Positions 27,843 through 37,251 are shown, counted from the stretch's first letter. The stretch: DNA of 64,000 bases from Bdellovibrio sp. GT3 (GCF_037996765.1 NZ_JBBNAD010000006.1:124001-188000); one strand, 5' to 3'. Program-made: numbers and translations. The notes: generated by a model not told the origin, from the sequence alone.

Positions 27843-28394
27843 CTACACCGTCACATACATCGAAATTTCTTCAGCAAAAGTTCCGTCTTCAAGACGGAAC
27901 GCATTTGGTTTTCTGCCGCACTCCATGAAGCCGACCTTTTTGTACAGATTGTAAGCCGGAGTATTCGGATGCATAACACTCAATTCAATTTGCGTGATTC
28001 CCTCTGCTCGCGGAACTTCTGCGAAAAGCTTTCTCAGCAACAACTCCCCGATACCGTCACCGCGCAGAGATGGCGCAATAGACATTCCCAAGTGACCGCG
28101 ATGCAGATTCTTAAAGCGAATCCCCGTACTGAAATCCAGATTGCCAACGATTTTACCATCACATTCGGCCAATATGATCATATCCCGATTGGATTCTTGG
28201 TAGCGCTTGATCCAATTCTGCTCGGAGTCCTCGGACTTGGATCTGAAATCATCCGCAGTACTCAATATATACGGAGCCGTTTCCGCGACCTCGACCATGA
28301 ATACCCGTAGCGCCTTGGCGTCCTCGATGGTTGGCGCGCGCAACGTGATAGTTTTACCTGTCTTACTTTTGGTGATTTCAGTTTTGATGTCCAC
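27843..28394 (-). CDS. GNAT family N-acetyltransferase (tandem paralogue)
   Basis: A 183-residue protein of the same build as its neighbour. ITLRAPTIEDAKALR is at the start, acetyl-CoA loop LRGDGIGELLLRKLF near residue 120, and NTPAYNLYKKVGFMECGRKPNAFRLEDG at the end. The two genes point the same way, with about 106 bases between them, and look like a local duplication that has diverged. It may acetylate a small amine or a protein N-terminus. The sequence does not decide. Confidence 0.88.
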   Translation of the reverse strand: MDIKTEITKSKTGKTITLRAPTIEDAKALRVFMVEVAETAPYILSTADDFRSKSEDSEQNWIKRYQESNRDMIILAECDGKIVGNLDFSTGIRFKNLHRGHLGMSIAPSLRGDGIGELLLRKLFAEVPRAEGITQIELSVMHPNTPAYNLYKKVGFMECGRKPNAFRLEDGTFAEEISMYVTV

Positions 28395-28496
28395 TTTGAC
28401 TCCTCAAAGTATTATCTTACCTTGATTCAAATTCCGTCAAACTTTGCATCCGAAGATAATTTTTATGGGAGACATAAGAAGCTAAGGGTCGTAGCT

Positions 28497-28558
28497 AAAG
28501 GTACGGCCTTACTTTCACATTCTCGTTTTAAATAACGCAGCTCTTCTTGGTCGCGCGG
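28497..28558 (+). repeat. GNAT-flanking element, copy B
   Basis: Same two blocks as copy A: AAAGGTACGGCCTTACTTT at 28497-28515 and CTCTTCTTGGTCGCGCGG at 28541-28558 (one base differs from A in the second block). The spacing between blocks is 9 bases longer. Copies A and B are direct repeats about 1.4 kb apart, enclosing the two GNAT genes. Confidence 0.75.
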
Positions 28559-28565
28559 TTTAGAA

Positions 28566-28940
28566 CTAATTGCCCGAGGTGAAGGTCTTATCCAGAACCA
28601 CGCCCTCTTTAAAATTTATGGCGCAGTGGTTTTTTGCAAAACTGACTGTGGCTACACCCTCGGTGAAGCCCGCTGATTTCGCTGGCGAAAAAGTTCCTTT
28701 ATTTGCTGCATTCACAACCTGACCTGTGGAATCCGTGAAGACCAGTTGTTCAAAAGCGGATGCGCCGATGAGTTCCATGACTTCAGAAATATTTTTCCCT
28801 GGCGTGATGGATTCACAAAAATTCTGAGCCTGTTCAAGGACCGCCTCGGATTTATTTTTATTATAATAAATACCTGCGATAACCACACAGACCACACCAA
28901 GAACCACTGCGATTTTTTTGAAAGCATTATTTGAATTCAT
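28566..28940 (-). CDS. membrane-anchored protein of unknown function
   Basis: A 124-residue protein. A single hydrophobic helix at about residues 8-26 (IAVVLGVVCVVIAGIYY) follows a short basic N-terminus, so the rest is probably periplasmic. The mature domain has two cysteines (FCESITPG and NHCAINF), which could form a disulfide, and a SmpA/BamE-like outline (TPGKNISEVMELIG). The BamE resemblance is weak and I do not assign it. It stands alone between repeats B and C. Confidence 0.6.
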   Translation of the reverse strand: MNSNNAFKKIAVVLGVVCVVIAGIYYNKNKSEAVLEQAQNFCESITPGKNISEVMELIGASAFEQLVFTDSTGQVVNAANKGTFSPAKSAGFTEGVATVSFAKNHCAINFKEGVVLDKTFTSGN

Positions 28941-29087
28941 ACGTTGATTGTTTTATTTCAGTTTAATTGAGTCAAGCAGCAAAAAGGTCGCTTCAGAAGT
29001 CTATTTGTCGTTTAAGTTGTCATTTAAAACTTTTGTGTCGGCCAATTACTCCGTTACGCCGATTTCTTTTTTCTTTTCTTGATTTCC

Positions 29088-29150
29088 TACTTCCTACTTC
29101 TTACTTCTTATTTCTTATTTCTTATTTCTTACTTCTTATTTTCTATTTCT
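29088..29150 (+). repeat. nine-unit heptanucleotide tandem array
   Basis: Nine consecutive 7-base units of the form TAYTTCY, with one unit slipped (TATTTTC), total 63 bases. It lies in the 491-base gap between the divergent genes 28940 and 29432. Such arrays can change length by polymerase slippage. A dubious reading frame runs through it, which I do not call as a gene. Confidence 0.85.
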
Positions 29151-29164
29151 CCTCTCCCGCTTTT

Positions 29165-29181
29165 CCGCGCTACCAAGAAGC
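29165..29181 (-). repeat. 17-bp repeat, copy C (inverted)
   Basis: The minus strand reads GCTTCTTGGTAGCGCGG, identical to copy D at 30204-30220 and sharing its last 15 bases with block 2 of element A. Confidence 0.75.
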
Positions 29182-29431
29182 ATCGCTTCAATTACTAAGA
29201 TATTAGACTATTCTTCTTGCCATGGTTTTCGTGTGTTTAAAATGCCCACTCATGCATTGTTTCTTTTGATTCGCGAGCGACCTCCTAGGGAATTTTATGT
29301 GTCGCCACAGCTAATCCTCGATGATTTCACTGCACATTAGCGTCTCCTTCAGAGTGCATTTGGGTTTACAAATATCGGTAAAATTCGCCTTTTAAAACCC
29401 GTGATACAACTCTTTCAACAAAGGAGTTGAT

Positions 29432-30451
29432 ATGAATTTATCTGCACTATCAAACGAAGAACTAACCGGACGACTTGAGAAGCTGGCGCACTCAGAACGC
29501 AAGATTACTCATTTGGTTTTGAATCATATTAACGAAATGGAATCGCGCCGTCTTTATGCCGAGCTGGGATTTGATTCCATGTTTCGCTATCTAACCAGAC
29601 ATCTAAAATACAGCGAAGATGCGGCCTATCGCAGATTAAGTGCCGCACGAATTTTGAAACAAGCACCCCAAGTGGCGGAAAAACTAGAAAACGGCACTTT
29701 AACGTTAACGCAACTGACGCAGGTTCAAAATGCTTTGAAGTTGGAAGCAAAAATCAATCCCAATACGACTTCAGTGAGTCTACTACCTACGGTACTTGAA
29801 AAAATCGAAAGTAAAACTTCTTTCGAGACTAAATCCACCCTGGCCAAGGACTTTAATCTACCAATTCAAATCGCCGACTCAATCACACCCCAAAAGGACG
29901 ATTCGGTTCGTTTTGAAATCACTTTAACTCAGGAACAAATGAAAACGCTGGAATCTGCGCGGGATCTTATGTCGCATCTAGTTCCAGACGGAAACTGGGC
30001 CGATTTACTAACTGTTCTTGCTGAAAAGCAGATTCACATAATTTTGGGTAAGGAACTTAGTAACCACGATGCCAAAAAAGAATTCACCAAGAAAACCAAT
30101 GCCACTGTTGGTTTTAGTGTCGATGTCGGCGCCGGCGGCCCACTTTCTGTTGCCACTACTGACTTGAGCAAATCATCCTGCGTGAAGCAAAACTCAACGC
30201 AAAGCTTCTTGGTAGCGCGGAAGCGTTCGCAAATTAAAATCACAGACAAACGCAACCTACTCACAACTGCTGACTACTGCTGTGAGTATCGAAGCGCTAA
30301 AGGAATCAAGTGCAACTCAAAGTATCAGTTGCAAATTGACCACATTCAGCCAATTGCTTTAGGCGGAAATAACGAACCACAAAACCTAAGAGTCCTATGC
30401 CGGGCGCACAACTTGACTGAGGCAAGAAGATTAGGGTTGATTGCTGACTGA
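29432..30451 (+). CDS. HNH endonuclease domain protein, DUF222-like N-terminus
   Basis: A 339-residue protein with AAGGAG before the ATG. Residues 1-110 resemble the helical DUF222-like part found before HNH domains in this group (SERKITHLVLNHINEMESRRLYAELGFDSMFRYLTRHL). The C-terminal HNH nuclease has Cys residues in YCCEYRSAKGIKCN and the active-site pattern QIDHIQPIALGG, then NEPQNLRVLCRAHN. Such proteins nick or cut DNA; the target is unknown. At residues about 258-264 the gene itself contains a perfect copy of the 17-bp repeat, giving FLVARK just before the nuclease domain. It is convergent with the barrel gene. Confidence 0.85.
   Translation: MNLSALSNEELTGRLEKLAHSERKITHLVLNHINEMESRRLYAELGFDSMFRYLTRHLKYSEDAAYRRLSAARILKQAPQVAEKLENGTLTLTQLTQVQNALKLEAKINPNTTSVSLLPTVLEKIESKTSFETKSTLAKDFNLPIQIADSITPQKDDSVRFEITLTQEQMKTLESARDLMSHLVPDGNWADLLTVLAEKQIHIILGKELSNHDAKKEFTKKTNATVGFSVDVGAGGPLSVATTDLSKSSCVKQNSTQSFLVARKRSQIKITDKRNLLTTADYCCEYRSAKGIKCNSKYQLQIDHIQPIALGGNNEPQNLRVLCRAHNLTEARRLGLIAD
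30204..30220 (+). repeat. 17-bp repeat, copy D, inside the HNH gene
   Basis: GCTTCTTGGTAGCGCGG in frame within the HNH coding sequence. It is the exact reverse complement of 29165-29181. Confidence 0.8.
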
Positions 30452-30466
30452 TTGCCAGGAGACTTT

Positions 30467-31588
30467 CTAGAAGTAATAACTCAGATTAACACCATAAGAA
30501 GTAGAGGTCGTCTTCGCCGGATACTTTTCACCATTCATGAAGATCGTGCTTTCTTCTTCTGTTTCAGCGGTGGATTGGGTGAAAAAGGCCGAATATGTAA
30601 TTCCCTTGTCGGAACCCCAGCCGAAGTTGAATGAAGTTTCCAAACGCTCATCACTGGCGGATAACTCACTGTAAAGTAAATTGGAAGGAATTAGATCTTC
30701 AAGATCGGCAAAATTACCCATAATCTGTCGAACACGAGCACCCAGGGACAATTTACCCAGACGCATTTCTCCGGCGACACTTAAACGTACTGATTCAGGT
30801 GGAGCCTTGATAAGTTCCAATGGATTCTCTTTCATCTCTAGATCCGATTGCGCCATTTTTTCGATACTGGCTTCGACTCTGAATTTTTTCGCCGTGAAAC
30901 CTGAACCCACTCCATAACCGGTACTTTTAGTTTCTGCGGGCCAAACTTCCGTAGACCCCGGAGCTCCAGTTTGCGGATCGTAGTAGGTGTAACTGTAATC
31001 AGCCGTGGCAACCCTTTGCATAACATAGGCACCCACCGTAAAGCCGTTGATGTTATAAGCTGAACCCGCTTTTAAAAGGGTGTAGTCAATTTCTGCTTTA
31101 AAGTCATTGGCCGATACATCTGGCGGCGATCCCACACGAAAACGATTGAACGTATCGTACTTGGCTTTCGCAAACCCCAAGCCGATCAAACCAAAATCAA
31201 CAATTCCCCCTCCGTACATGGACTTCGCGGAATTTGTGACATTGCGCAGTCCATAGGTTGTCGAATTGATGTGTTCCGTCTTCTCCCCGGTTTCATAGTC
31301 GAACATTCCCTCAAAAGTAACTTTACTCCCCTTGGTAGCACCAAAAAGAGTGTTCTTCTGTAGAGCAACATCTGTCTTCACACCACCCACGATTCCACCG
31401 GTAGTGATATCATGATTTTTATTAATATCCTTTTTACTGCCATCCAACGAAATCAAAGCCTGAGCTCGCAGATGAGCAACCCCGGGATTGATTGAACGCA
31501 CACTGGGAAAAAAGGAACTGCTGGCGATTTGCGCCCATGCAGAAGTACAAGTTGTTGAAATAATGAACGATGCAATCAGCCCCTTCAT
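30467..31588 (-). CDS. predicted outer-membrane beta-barrel protein
   Basis: A 373-residue protein with a signal peptide (MKGLIASFIISTTCTSAWA). The rest alternates aromatic and polar residues as in barrel strands and ends SYGVNLSYYF, with terminal Phe as expected for outer-membrane insertion. A TonB plug is absent. No specific family is recognised; a FadL-like or porin-like role is possible but not shown. It starts 3 bases after the end of the upstream orphan gene, so the two form an operon. Confidence 0.7.
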   Translation of the reverse strand: MKGLIASFIISTTCTSAWAQIASSSFFPSVRSINPGVAHLRAQALISLDGSKKDINKNHDITTGGIVGGVKTDVALQKNTLFGATKGSKVTFEGMFDYETGEKTEHINSTTYGLRNVTNSAKSMYGGGIVDFGLIGLGFAKAKYDTFNRFRVGSPPDVSANDFKAEIDYTLLKAGSAYNINGFTVGAYVMQRVATADYSYTYYDPQTGAPGSTEVWPAETKSTGYGVGSGFTAKKFRVEASIEKMAQSDLEMKENPLELIKAPPESVRLSVAGEMRLGKLSLGARVRQIMGNFADLEDLIPSNLLYSELSASDERLETSFNFGWGSDKGITYSAFFTQSTAETEEESTIFMNGEKYPAKTTSTSYGVNLSYYF

Positions 31589-31591
31589 CTA

Positions 31592-32161
31592 CTAAATGAA
31601 GGCTTGCTGATTATCGATGAAACTGTCGCGAACCTGTGGCCAGAACCAGCCAAGATTTGGATCAGCCGCGATGACGTCTTTAATTTGAACTTCGACGTCC
31701 TTGCGAGTTGTAACCTCACGACGCAGCCAGAACTCCACTTCGTCATAGCCAGGGCCGATGACAGTGATTTCGACTTTGTCCATAAAGTGCAATAGATGTA
31801 AATCTTTGGTAGCAACGGCATTACCCGCCACTTTGGCGTTGATAAAATTGTGCACGACGTTCTTTAGTTCATCTAAAGAACGATGATTGATTCTTCTCAG
31901 AATCAAATCCGCACGCTGATCCCGATTGACCCAGCGTTGGTGTAAGCCTCTTTGCACAAGGTTGATCAAAAGAGTGCGTAACACACTCGGTATCTGACGA
32001 AATTCATCATCAGACAGTGACATTACCTGCATTAAGTCTACGTAGCGCGCCTGCTCCTGGCCGCGACGAAGGGAGGTAAGCACTTCAGGAATCCGCAAAA
32101 CTGATTCGCGAATCCCCATTAGATCAATTCCTGCTCCATCCGTGAAGTAGAGAATTCTCAT
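31592..32161 (-). CDS. cytoplasmic orphan protein, operon partner of the barrel gene
   Basis: A 189-residue protein with no signal peptide or membrane helix. It is rich in charged and helical segments, including YFTDGAGIDLMGIRESVLRIPEVLTSLRRG and INHRSLDELKNVVHNFINAK. No family is recognised. The 3-base gap to the barrel gene suggests co-translation. The 157 bases upstream, before gspC, contain a palindrome GGACCATGGTCC (32213-32224) and no clear promoter. Confidence 0.65.
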   Translation of the reverse strand: MRILYFTDGAGIDLMGIRESVLRIPEVLTSLRRGQEQARYVDLMQVMSLSDDEFRQIPSVLRTLLINLVQRGLHQRWVNRDQRADLILRRINHRSLDELKNVVHNFINAKVAGNAVATKDLHLLHFMDKVEITVIGPGYDEVEFWLRREVTTRKDVEVQIKDVIAADPNLGWFWPQVRDSFIDNQQAFI

Positions 32162-32318
32162 ACTTCTATCATGGCCTATCTTCCGGGATTTTAAATGAAA
32201 ATCAGAGCGTTAGGACCATGGTCCAGCATGTATTTTTTGATGCAGCCCGCCCCCAGATTTGGTACGATAGTCCGAGGCCCAAGGACTAGGTGCCGGAAAT
32301 AACAAAGGATTTGCAACT

Positions 32319-33230
32319 GTGATTTCACGCAACCAGAAAAATCAGCGTCCACCATTTGAAAAATGGTATTCGTATATTTTATTTATCTTTATCGGTTACT
32401 GCGTGGCAGACTTGGCAATTCTTTCATATCGCGATCGCATGTTGCCACAAACAGCGCCACCGGCACACCCGAAAGCACCACCCGCATCCAGCTCTGTGAG
32501 CTCGGGCTTTTACAATAATATTACTTCCAGAAATATCTTCGCCTCCAATGGCCTGATCCCCGATCAACTCGTGGATAAAAACAAAGGCGTGGCAGAGCAA
32601 AAAGAAGCGGATCCGGTTCCGTCTCAATTGCCTTTAAATTTGATTGGTACACTTGTGCATTCCATTCCTGAAAAATCCATTGCGTCGATTGAGATCCGTG
32701 GAAAAAATCAGGTAATTTCTTATTCTGCAGGAAAAGAAATCGAAGGCATGGCGAACATCGTTCGCATCGAAAGACAAAAAGTGGTTTTCCGCAATCTGAA
32801 TTCAAACCGCTTGGAATATATCGAGATGAAAAAAGAAGGCGGCAAACTTAATTTCGCCGCTGCCAAAGCGCCAACCACTGCTGGTGAAGTCAAAAAAGGC
32901 AATGACAATACTTTCACATTGTCCCGCGCGACTTTGTTGAAATATACCAATGATCTTTCCAGTATTTTGATGCAAGCCCGTGCAGTTCCGAATCGTGAAC
33001 CAGGCACTGGCAACATCAACGGCTTCCGCGTTTTAGATATGCAACCTGGCAGTATTTATGAACAACTCGGCATCCAAAGAATGGATGTCATTAAGTCCGT
33101 CGACGGAAATCCTGTCGACAGCCCTGCCAAGGCGATGGAGTTGTACCAAACCCTGAAGAGCAACAATAAAGTTGTTCTTACGGTTGAGCGCAACGGCAAA
33201 AACGAAACGATGACATATAATATTCAATAA
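32319..33230 (+). CDS. gspC: type II secretion protein GspC
   Basis: A 303-residue protein starting at GTG, with AAAGGA upstream. It has a short cytoplasmic tail, one membrane helix (about 19-37, YSYILFIFIGYCVADLAIL) and a Pro-rich linker. The periplasmic homology region is at 95-170 (PLNLIGTLVHS, SYSAGKEI), and a C-terminal PDZ domain at 215-300 (GFRVLDMQPGSIYEQLGIQRMDVIKSVDGNPV). GspC links the inner-membrane platform to the secretin and helps select substrates. It is first of the gspC-N operon. Confidence 0.92.
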   Translation: MISRNQKNQRPPFEKWYSYILFIFIGYCVADLAILSYRDRMLPQTAPPAHPKAPPASSSVSSGFYNNITSRNIFASNGLIPDQLVDKNKGVAEQKEADPVPSQLPLNLIGTLVHSIPEKSIASIEIRGKNQVISYSAGKEIEGMANIVRIERQKVVFRNLNSNRLEYIEMKKEGGKLNFAAAKAPTTAGEVKKGNDNTFTLSRATLLKYTNDLSSILMQARAVPNREPGTGNINGFRVLDMQPGSIYEQLGIQRMDVIKSVDGNPVDSPAKAMELYQTLKSNNKVVLTVERNGKNETMTYNIQ

Positions 33231-33253
33231 ACTCCCTCAGGAGGAGAGAGCCT

Positions 33254-35539
33254 ATGAAAAAATCAGTCAGCTTAGGAATTGCGTCATTGATGACAGCACA
33301 GCTGGTTACACCTGCGGCCCAAGCGCAGTTTGAATCATTTCCGCCACCGCCACCTCCACCGGATTTCGGCAATCAGGACAATAGCGGTTTCGCAGCTCCT
33401 GATTCCGGAGAATCCTCTGGCGTCATGCACGGCGGAACAGCGTCTGGTTCTGGTGATGAAGCCGGACAAGTGCTAACAAAAGCACAGAAGGAAAAATTCG
33501 CCAAAGCTCCGACTGAGGACATCACCAATAAAAACTTCTCGCAAACCATCGAGTCCTTTGACTATCCGAATGTGGAAATCACAGAGCTGGTTAAAGCCAT
33601 GGGCGAGTTGACTGGTAAAAACTTTATCATCGATCCAGGCGTGCGCGGCAAAATCACGATCAGCGCACCTTCCAAGATCACAGTGGCAGAAGCTTACAAC
33701 GCTTTCCTGTCCGCTTTGGCCATCAACAGTTTCACAGTGGTTCCTTCTGGCGGCTTCCTGAAAATCAAATCCTCCAGAAATGCCCAACGTGACAATATCG
33801 ATGTTTACTCCGGTGCTTACTACCCTAACACCGACCAAATGATCACAAGAATCATCCACTTGAAGCACATCTCAGCGGCTCAAGTAAATCGTGATCTAAG
33901 AATCCTGCCATCCAAGGATGGCGAGATGAATATCTATGAACCAACGAACTCGATCATTATCTCGGACTACGGCGCAAATATCGACCGTGTGATGAGAATC
34001 ATCAGCCAGTTGGACGTTCCGGGATTTGAAGAACAACTTGAAGTTATCCCTATTAAGTTCGCGAAAGCCAAAGACCTAGCGGACCTGGTGGATAAAATCG
34101 TCAACAAAGGCAATAAGAGCCAGGGTTCTGCACCGGGCACATTTACCGCAGGCGTTCCAAGATTCTCCAGATCTGCCGGCACTTCCGCTCAACAGGGCGC
34201 AAGCTTCTTTATGGCGATCCCGGATGACAGAACAAACTCCATCATCGTGGTGGGTAACAAATCCGGTATCGTGCGTATCAAAAAACTGATCAGCCAGCTG
34301 GATTTCAGAATCCGCGCTGAAGATTCCGGTGGCGTTTACGTTTATTACGTTAAAAATGGTGATGCCGAGAAAATCGCTCAAACACTTTCTGGCGTAACCA
34401 AAGAGGCCGCTCCGAAACCTGGCACTGGTGCCCCAAGTCTTCTGTCACCAATTGGTGGCCAGATGCAGGCTCCACAGGAGATTTTTGGCGGCGACGTGAA
34501 AATCACAGCTGACAAAGCAACAAACAGCTTGGTTATCACCGCTTCCAAACAAGACTACGAAGTGGTTTTGAATCTATTGAACAAAATCGACATCGCCCGC
34601 GATCAGGTATACGTCGAAGCGATCATCATGGAGATGAGTGCTTCTGATATCGACACTTGGGGTGTTGGTTACTACCAATACGGCGACAATGGTTATGGTA
34701 AAGTCGGTTTCAATGGCGGTATCGATTTGGCAACAATGCTAAGTCCTACAGGAGGCTCCGGTGCGATCCTGGGCTTCGGTTCCGGAAAAGTGATCGAAGT
34801 AACTCCGATCACAGGTGGCACACCGATCAAGATTCCATCTTTGGTGGGCTTCATCAACTTCCTGAAACAGACCAAAAAAGCCAATATCCTTTCCACTCCG
34901 ACAATCATCGCTTTGGACAACAACGAAGCCGAGATCGAAGTGGGTGATAAAGTCGTGACTTCCATGCAGCAAAACGTGTCTGGCACGAGTGGCACTATCA
35001 CGACGACGCCAACAATGGAAGATGCGACGATCAAACTTCACATCAAGCCATTCATCAGCCCGTCTTCAAACTCGATCCGTATGGAAATCAAACAACAGGT
35101 GACGCAGCTTTCTTCAGCCGCGATTCCAAAGGATTTCCAAAACAACACGCAGCCGCTGGCAAAACGTTCGATCAACACCATGATCAACGTGAAGAATGGC
35201 GACACGGCGATTCTGGGTGGTTTGATCAAGGAAGATGACATTGAATCCGTAGTGAAAGTCCCTCTTTTGGGCGACATTCCGATCTTGGGCTGGTTGTTCA
35301 AATCCCGTGATATTCGCAAGACAAAAACGAACATGGTATCATTCCTGACTCCGAAAATCGTTCGCAATTCAGATGATATGAACCACGTTGTTTCCAAACG
35401 CTTGGATGATCGCATAGAATATATCAAAGGCACTGGCGGAAAAGACCCATATGGGTCTACTATTGATCCAATCTACAGACGAGCAAAAGGCCAGCTTCCT
35501 CCAGAAGCAGCCCCAGCAGACCCTGAAGACGTAGAATAG
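33254..35539 (+). CDS. gspD: type II secretion outer-membrane secretin GspD
   Basis: A 761-residue protein with a very strong AGGAGG site. It has a signal peptide (about 1-25) and an unusual proline run (residues 31-37). N0-N3 domains span about 100-420 (NVEITELVKAMGELTGKNFIIDPGVRGKITI is the N0 opening), and the C-terminal secretin domain about 440-700 (VEAIIMEMS, and LGGLIKEDDIESVVKVPLLGDIPILGWLFKS). It forms the multimeric gate in the outer membrane. No separate pilotin is seen nearby. Confidence 0.95.
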   Translation: MKKSVSLGIASLMTAQLVTPAAQAQFESFPPPPPPPDFGNQDNSGFAAPDSGESSGVMHGGTASGSGDEAGQVLTKAQKEKFAKAPTEDITNKNFSQTIESFDYPNVEITELVKAMGELTGKNFIIDPGVRGKITISAPSKITVAEAYNAFLSALAINSFTVVPSGGFLKIKSSRNAQRDNIDVYSGAYYPNTDQMITRIIHLKHISAAQVNRDLRILPSKDGEMNIYEPTNSIIISDYGANIDRVMRIISQLDVPGFEEQLEVIPIKFAKAKDLADLVDKIVNKGNKSQGSAPGTFTAGVPRFSRSAGTSAQQGASFFMAIPDDRTNSIIVVGNKSGIVRIKKLISQLDFRIRAEDSGGVYVYYVKNGDAEKIAQTLSGVTKEAAPKPGTGAPSLLSPIGGQMQAPQEIFGGDVKITADKATNSLVITASKQDYEVVLNLLNKIDIARDQVYVEAIIMEMSASDIDTWGVGYYQYGDNGYGKVGFNGGIDLATMLSPTGGSGAILGFGSGKVIEVTPITGGTPIKIPSLVGFINFLKQTKKANILSTPTIIALDNNEAEIEVGDKVVTSMQQNVSGTSGTITTTPTMEDATIKLHIKPFISPSSNSIRMEIKQQVTQLSSAAIPKDFQNNTQPLAKRSINTMINVKNGDTAILGGLIKEDDIESVVKVPLLGDIPILGWLFKSRDIRKTKTNMVSFLTPKIVRNSDDMNHVVSKRLDDRIEYIKGTGGKDPYGSTIDPIYRRAKGQLPPEAAPADPEDVE

Positions 35540-35558
35540 TAATTAAGAAGGAATTTTA

Positions 35559-37250
35559 ATGGCCACTGTGGATGTTCTGACAATTCTGTCCAAAGCTACT
35601 TCAATGACACAGGATCAAGTGCGTTCTGTGCTTGCCAACCCGTCGGTCGTAAGACCCGTGACCGTCGGGGAAGCTTTAAACCAGAAGGAATTCTCCACAG
35701 CGGATGAAGTCGTCAGTGATCTGTGCAAAGAGTTGGGATTGGATTTTATCCGCGACATCCCCGTTGCCGATATCAACGCCGACTTGATCCGGGATATCCC
35801 GATCAACTACGCAAAACAACATCAAGTCCTCCCCTACAAGGATGAAGCCGACCAAATGATTGCTCTTACCAGCAATCCGGTAAACCTTAAATCCCTGGAT
35901 GATTTGAAAGTTCTGTTTGGCAAAAAAGTCCGCCCTCTGGTTACAACCACGATTCGTATTCAGGATGCGATCAACAAAGTTTACGAAAAATCCACTGCGA
36001 ATCTTTCGGGCCTCGATGAAATCGACGAAGAGGATTACGATCTTGATGATCCGATCGTGGATCTTTTGGAAGCTGGCGAGGACGATGCGCCGGTGATCAA
36101 GATGGTGAACAGCCTTCTGTTCCGCGCGGTGAAAGAAAAAGCTTCGGATATTCATATTGAACCCTATGAAAAAGACATGGTCGTGCGCTTCCGTACGGAC
36201 GGTGTTTTGATGGATGTCTTTAAACCACCTAAAAAACTACAGAACGCGATCACCTCCCGTATCAAAGTTATGGCGAACTTGAACATCGCGGAAAAACGTC
36301 TTCCTCAGGATGGTCGTATTCCGTTGAAAGTCGGCGGTAAAGATATCGATATTCGTCTCTCCACTGTTCCGACGGCTCACGGCGAGCGTCTGGTCATGCG
36401 TATTCAAGACAGATCCTCTGTGATCCTGGAACTTGAGCAGCTGGGTTTCTCAAGAGAAAACCTGGATCGCCTGGATGATCTTTTGGCTCGTAATGACGGT
36501 ATCCTGCTGGTTACAGGTCCTACGGGTTCTGGTAAATCCACGACTCTTTATGGTTCATTAACGAAACTCAACAAGCCTGACGTGAATATCCTGACTGTTG
36601 AAGATCCGGTGGAGCAACGTATCCACGGGATTGGTCAGGTGCAAACCAACGCCAAGATCGGATTGACGTTCGCGGCGGGTTTAAGATCTTTCCTTCGTCA
36701 AGACCCCGACATCATCATGGTCGGTGAGATTCGTGACTTGGAAACTGCCGAACTTGCGATCCAAGCCTCCCTGACGGGTCACTTGGTTTTAAGTACTCTG
36801 CATACCAATGACTCTGCCGGTGCTTTCCCGCGTTTGATTGACTTTGGGGTTGAGCCTTTCTTGATCGCAACTTCAGTTATGGGCGTCGTGGCGCAGCGTC
36901 TGGTGCGTGTCCTTTGCCCACATTGTAAAGCTCCTTACGAGCCTACAGATTTCGAATTGTCACTGATTGGTGTCAGCCGGGAAGTTGCAAGCAAGAGCCA
37001 CATCTGCAAAGCCATGGGTTGCTCGGAATGCGGGCAAAAAGGTTATTCCGGTCGTACGACGATCAGTGAATTGATGGTTGTGACTGATGATATTCGTTCA
37101 TTGATCATGCAGCGTAAAGACGGTGCCACTTTGAAGAAACAAGCTTTGGCCAATGGAATGAAAACTTTCCGTGACCATGGTATTGCCAAAGTGCTGGCTG
37201 GTGTGACTACAATTGAACAGTTAACTACGAATACGCAACTGGATCTATAA
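35559..37250 (+). CDS. gspE: type II secretion ATPase GspE
   Basis: A 563-residue protein. The N-terminal GspE-N/MshEN domain is at about 10-150. The core has Walker A GPTGSGKSTT (near 325), Asp and His boxes (LTVEDPVE; LVLSTLHTNDS) and Walker B IIMVGEIRD (near 388). A CxxC zinc element (CPHC and CSEC, about residues 455-490) completes it. It is the cytoplasmic hexameric motor that drives pseudopilus assembly. Confidence 0.95.
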   Translation: MATVDVLTILSKATSMTQDQVRSVLANPSVVRPVTVGEALNQKEFSTADEVVSDLCKELGLDFIRDIPVADINADLIRDIPINYAKQHQVLPYKDEADQMIALTSNPVNLKSLDDLKVLFGKKVRPLVTTTIRIQDAINKVYEKSTANLSGLDEIDEEDYDLDDPIVDLLEAGEDDAPVIKMVNSLLFRAVKEKASDIHIEPYEKDMVVRFRTDGVLMDVFKPPKKLQNAITSRIKVMANLNIAEKRLPQDGRIPLKVGGKDIDIRLSTVPTAHGERLVMRIQDRSSVILELEQLGFSRENLDRLDDLLARNDGILLVTGPTGSGKSTTLYGSLTKLNKPDVNILTVEDPVEQRIHGIGQVQTNAKIGLTFAAGLRSFLRQDPDIIMVGEIRDLETAELAIQASLTGHLVLSTLHTNDSAGAFPRLIDFGVEPFLIATSVMGVVAQRLVRVLCPHCKAPYEPTDFELSLIGVSREVASKSHICKAMGCSECGQKGYSGRTTISELMVVTDDIRSLIMQRKDGATLKKQALANGMKTFRDHGIAKVLAGVTTIEQLTTNTQLDL

Positions 37251-37251
37251 T

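Noticed and set aside
28967-29206. Reading frame of 79 codons across the heptanucleotide array
   Set aside because: Its composition is the translation of the tandem repeat, there is no ribosome binding site, and it reads as low-complexity Phe/Leu/Ser.
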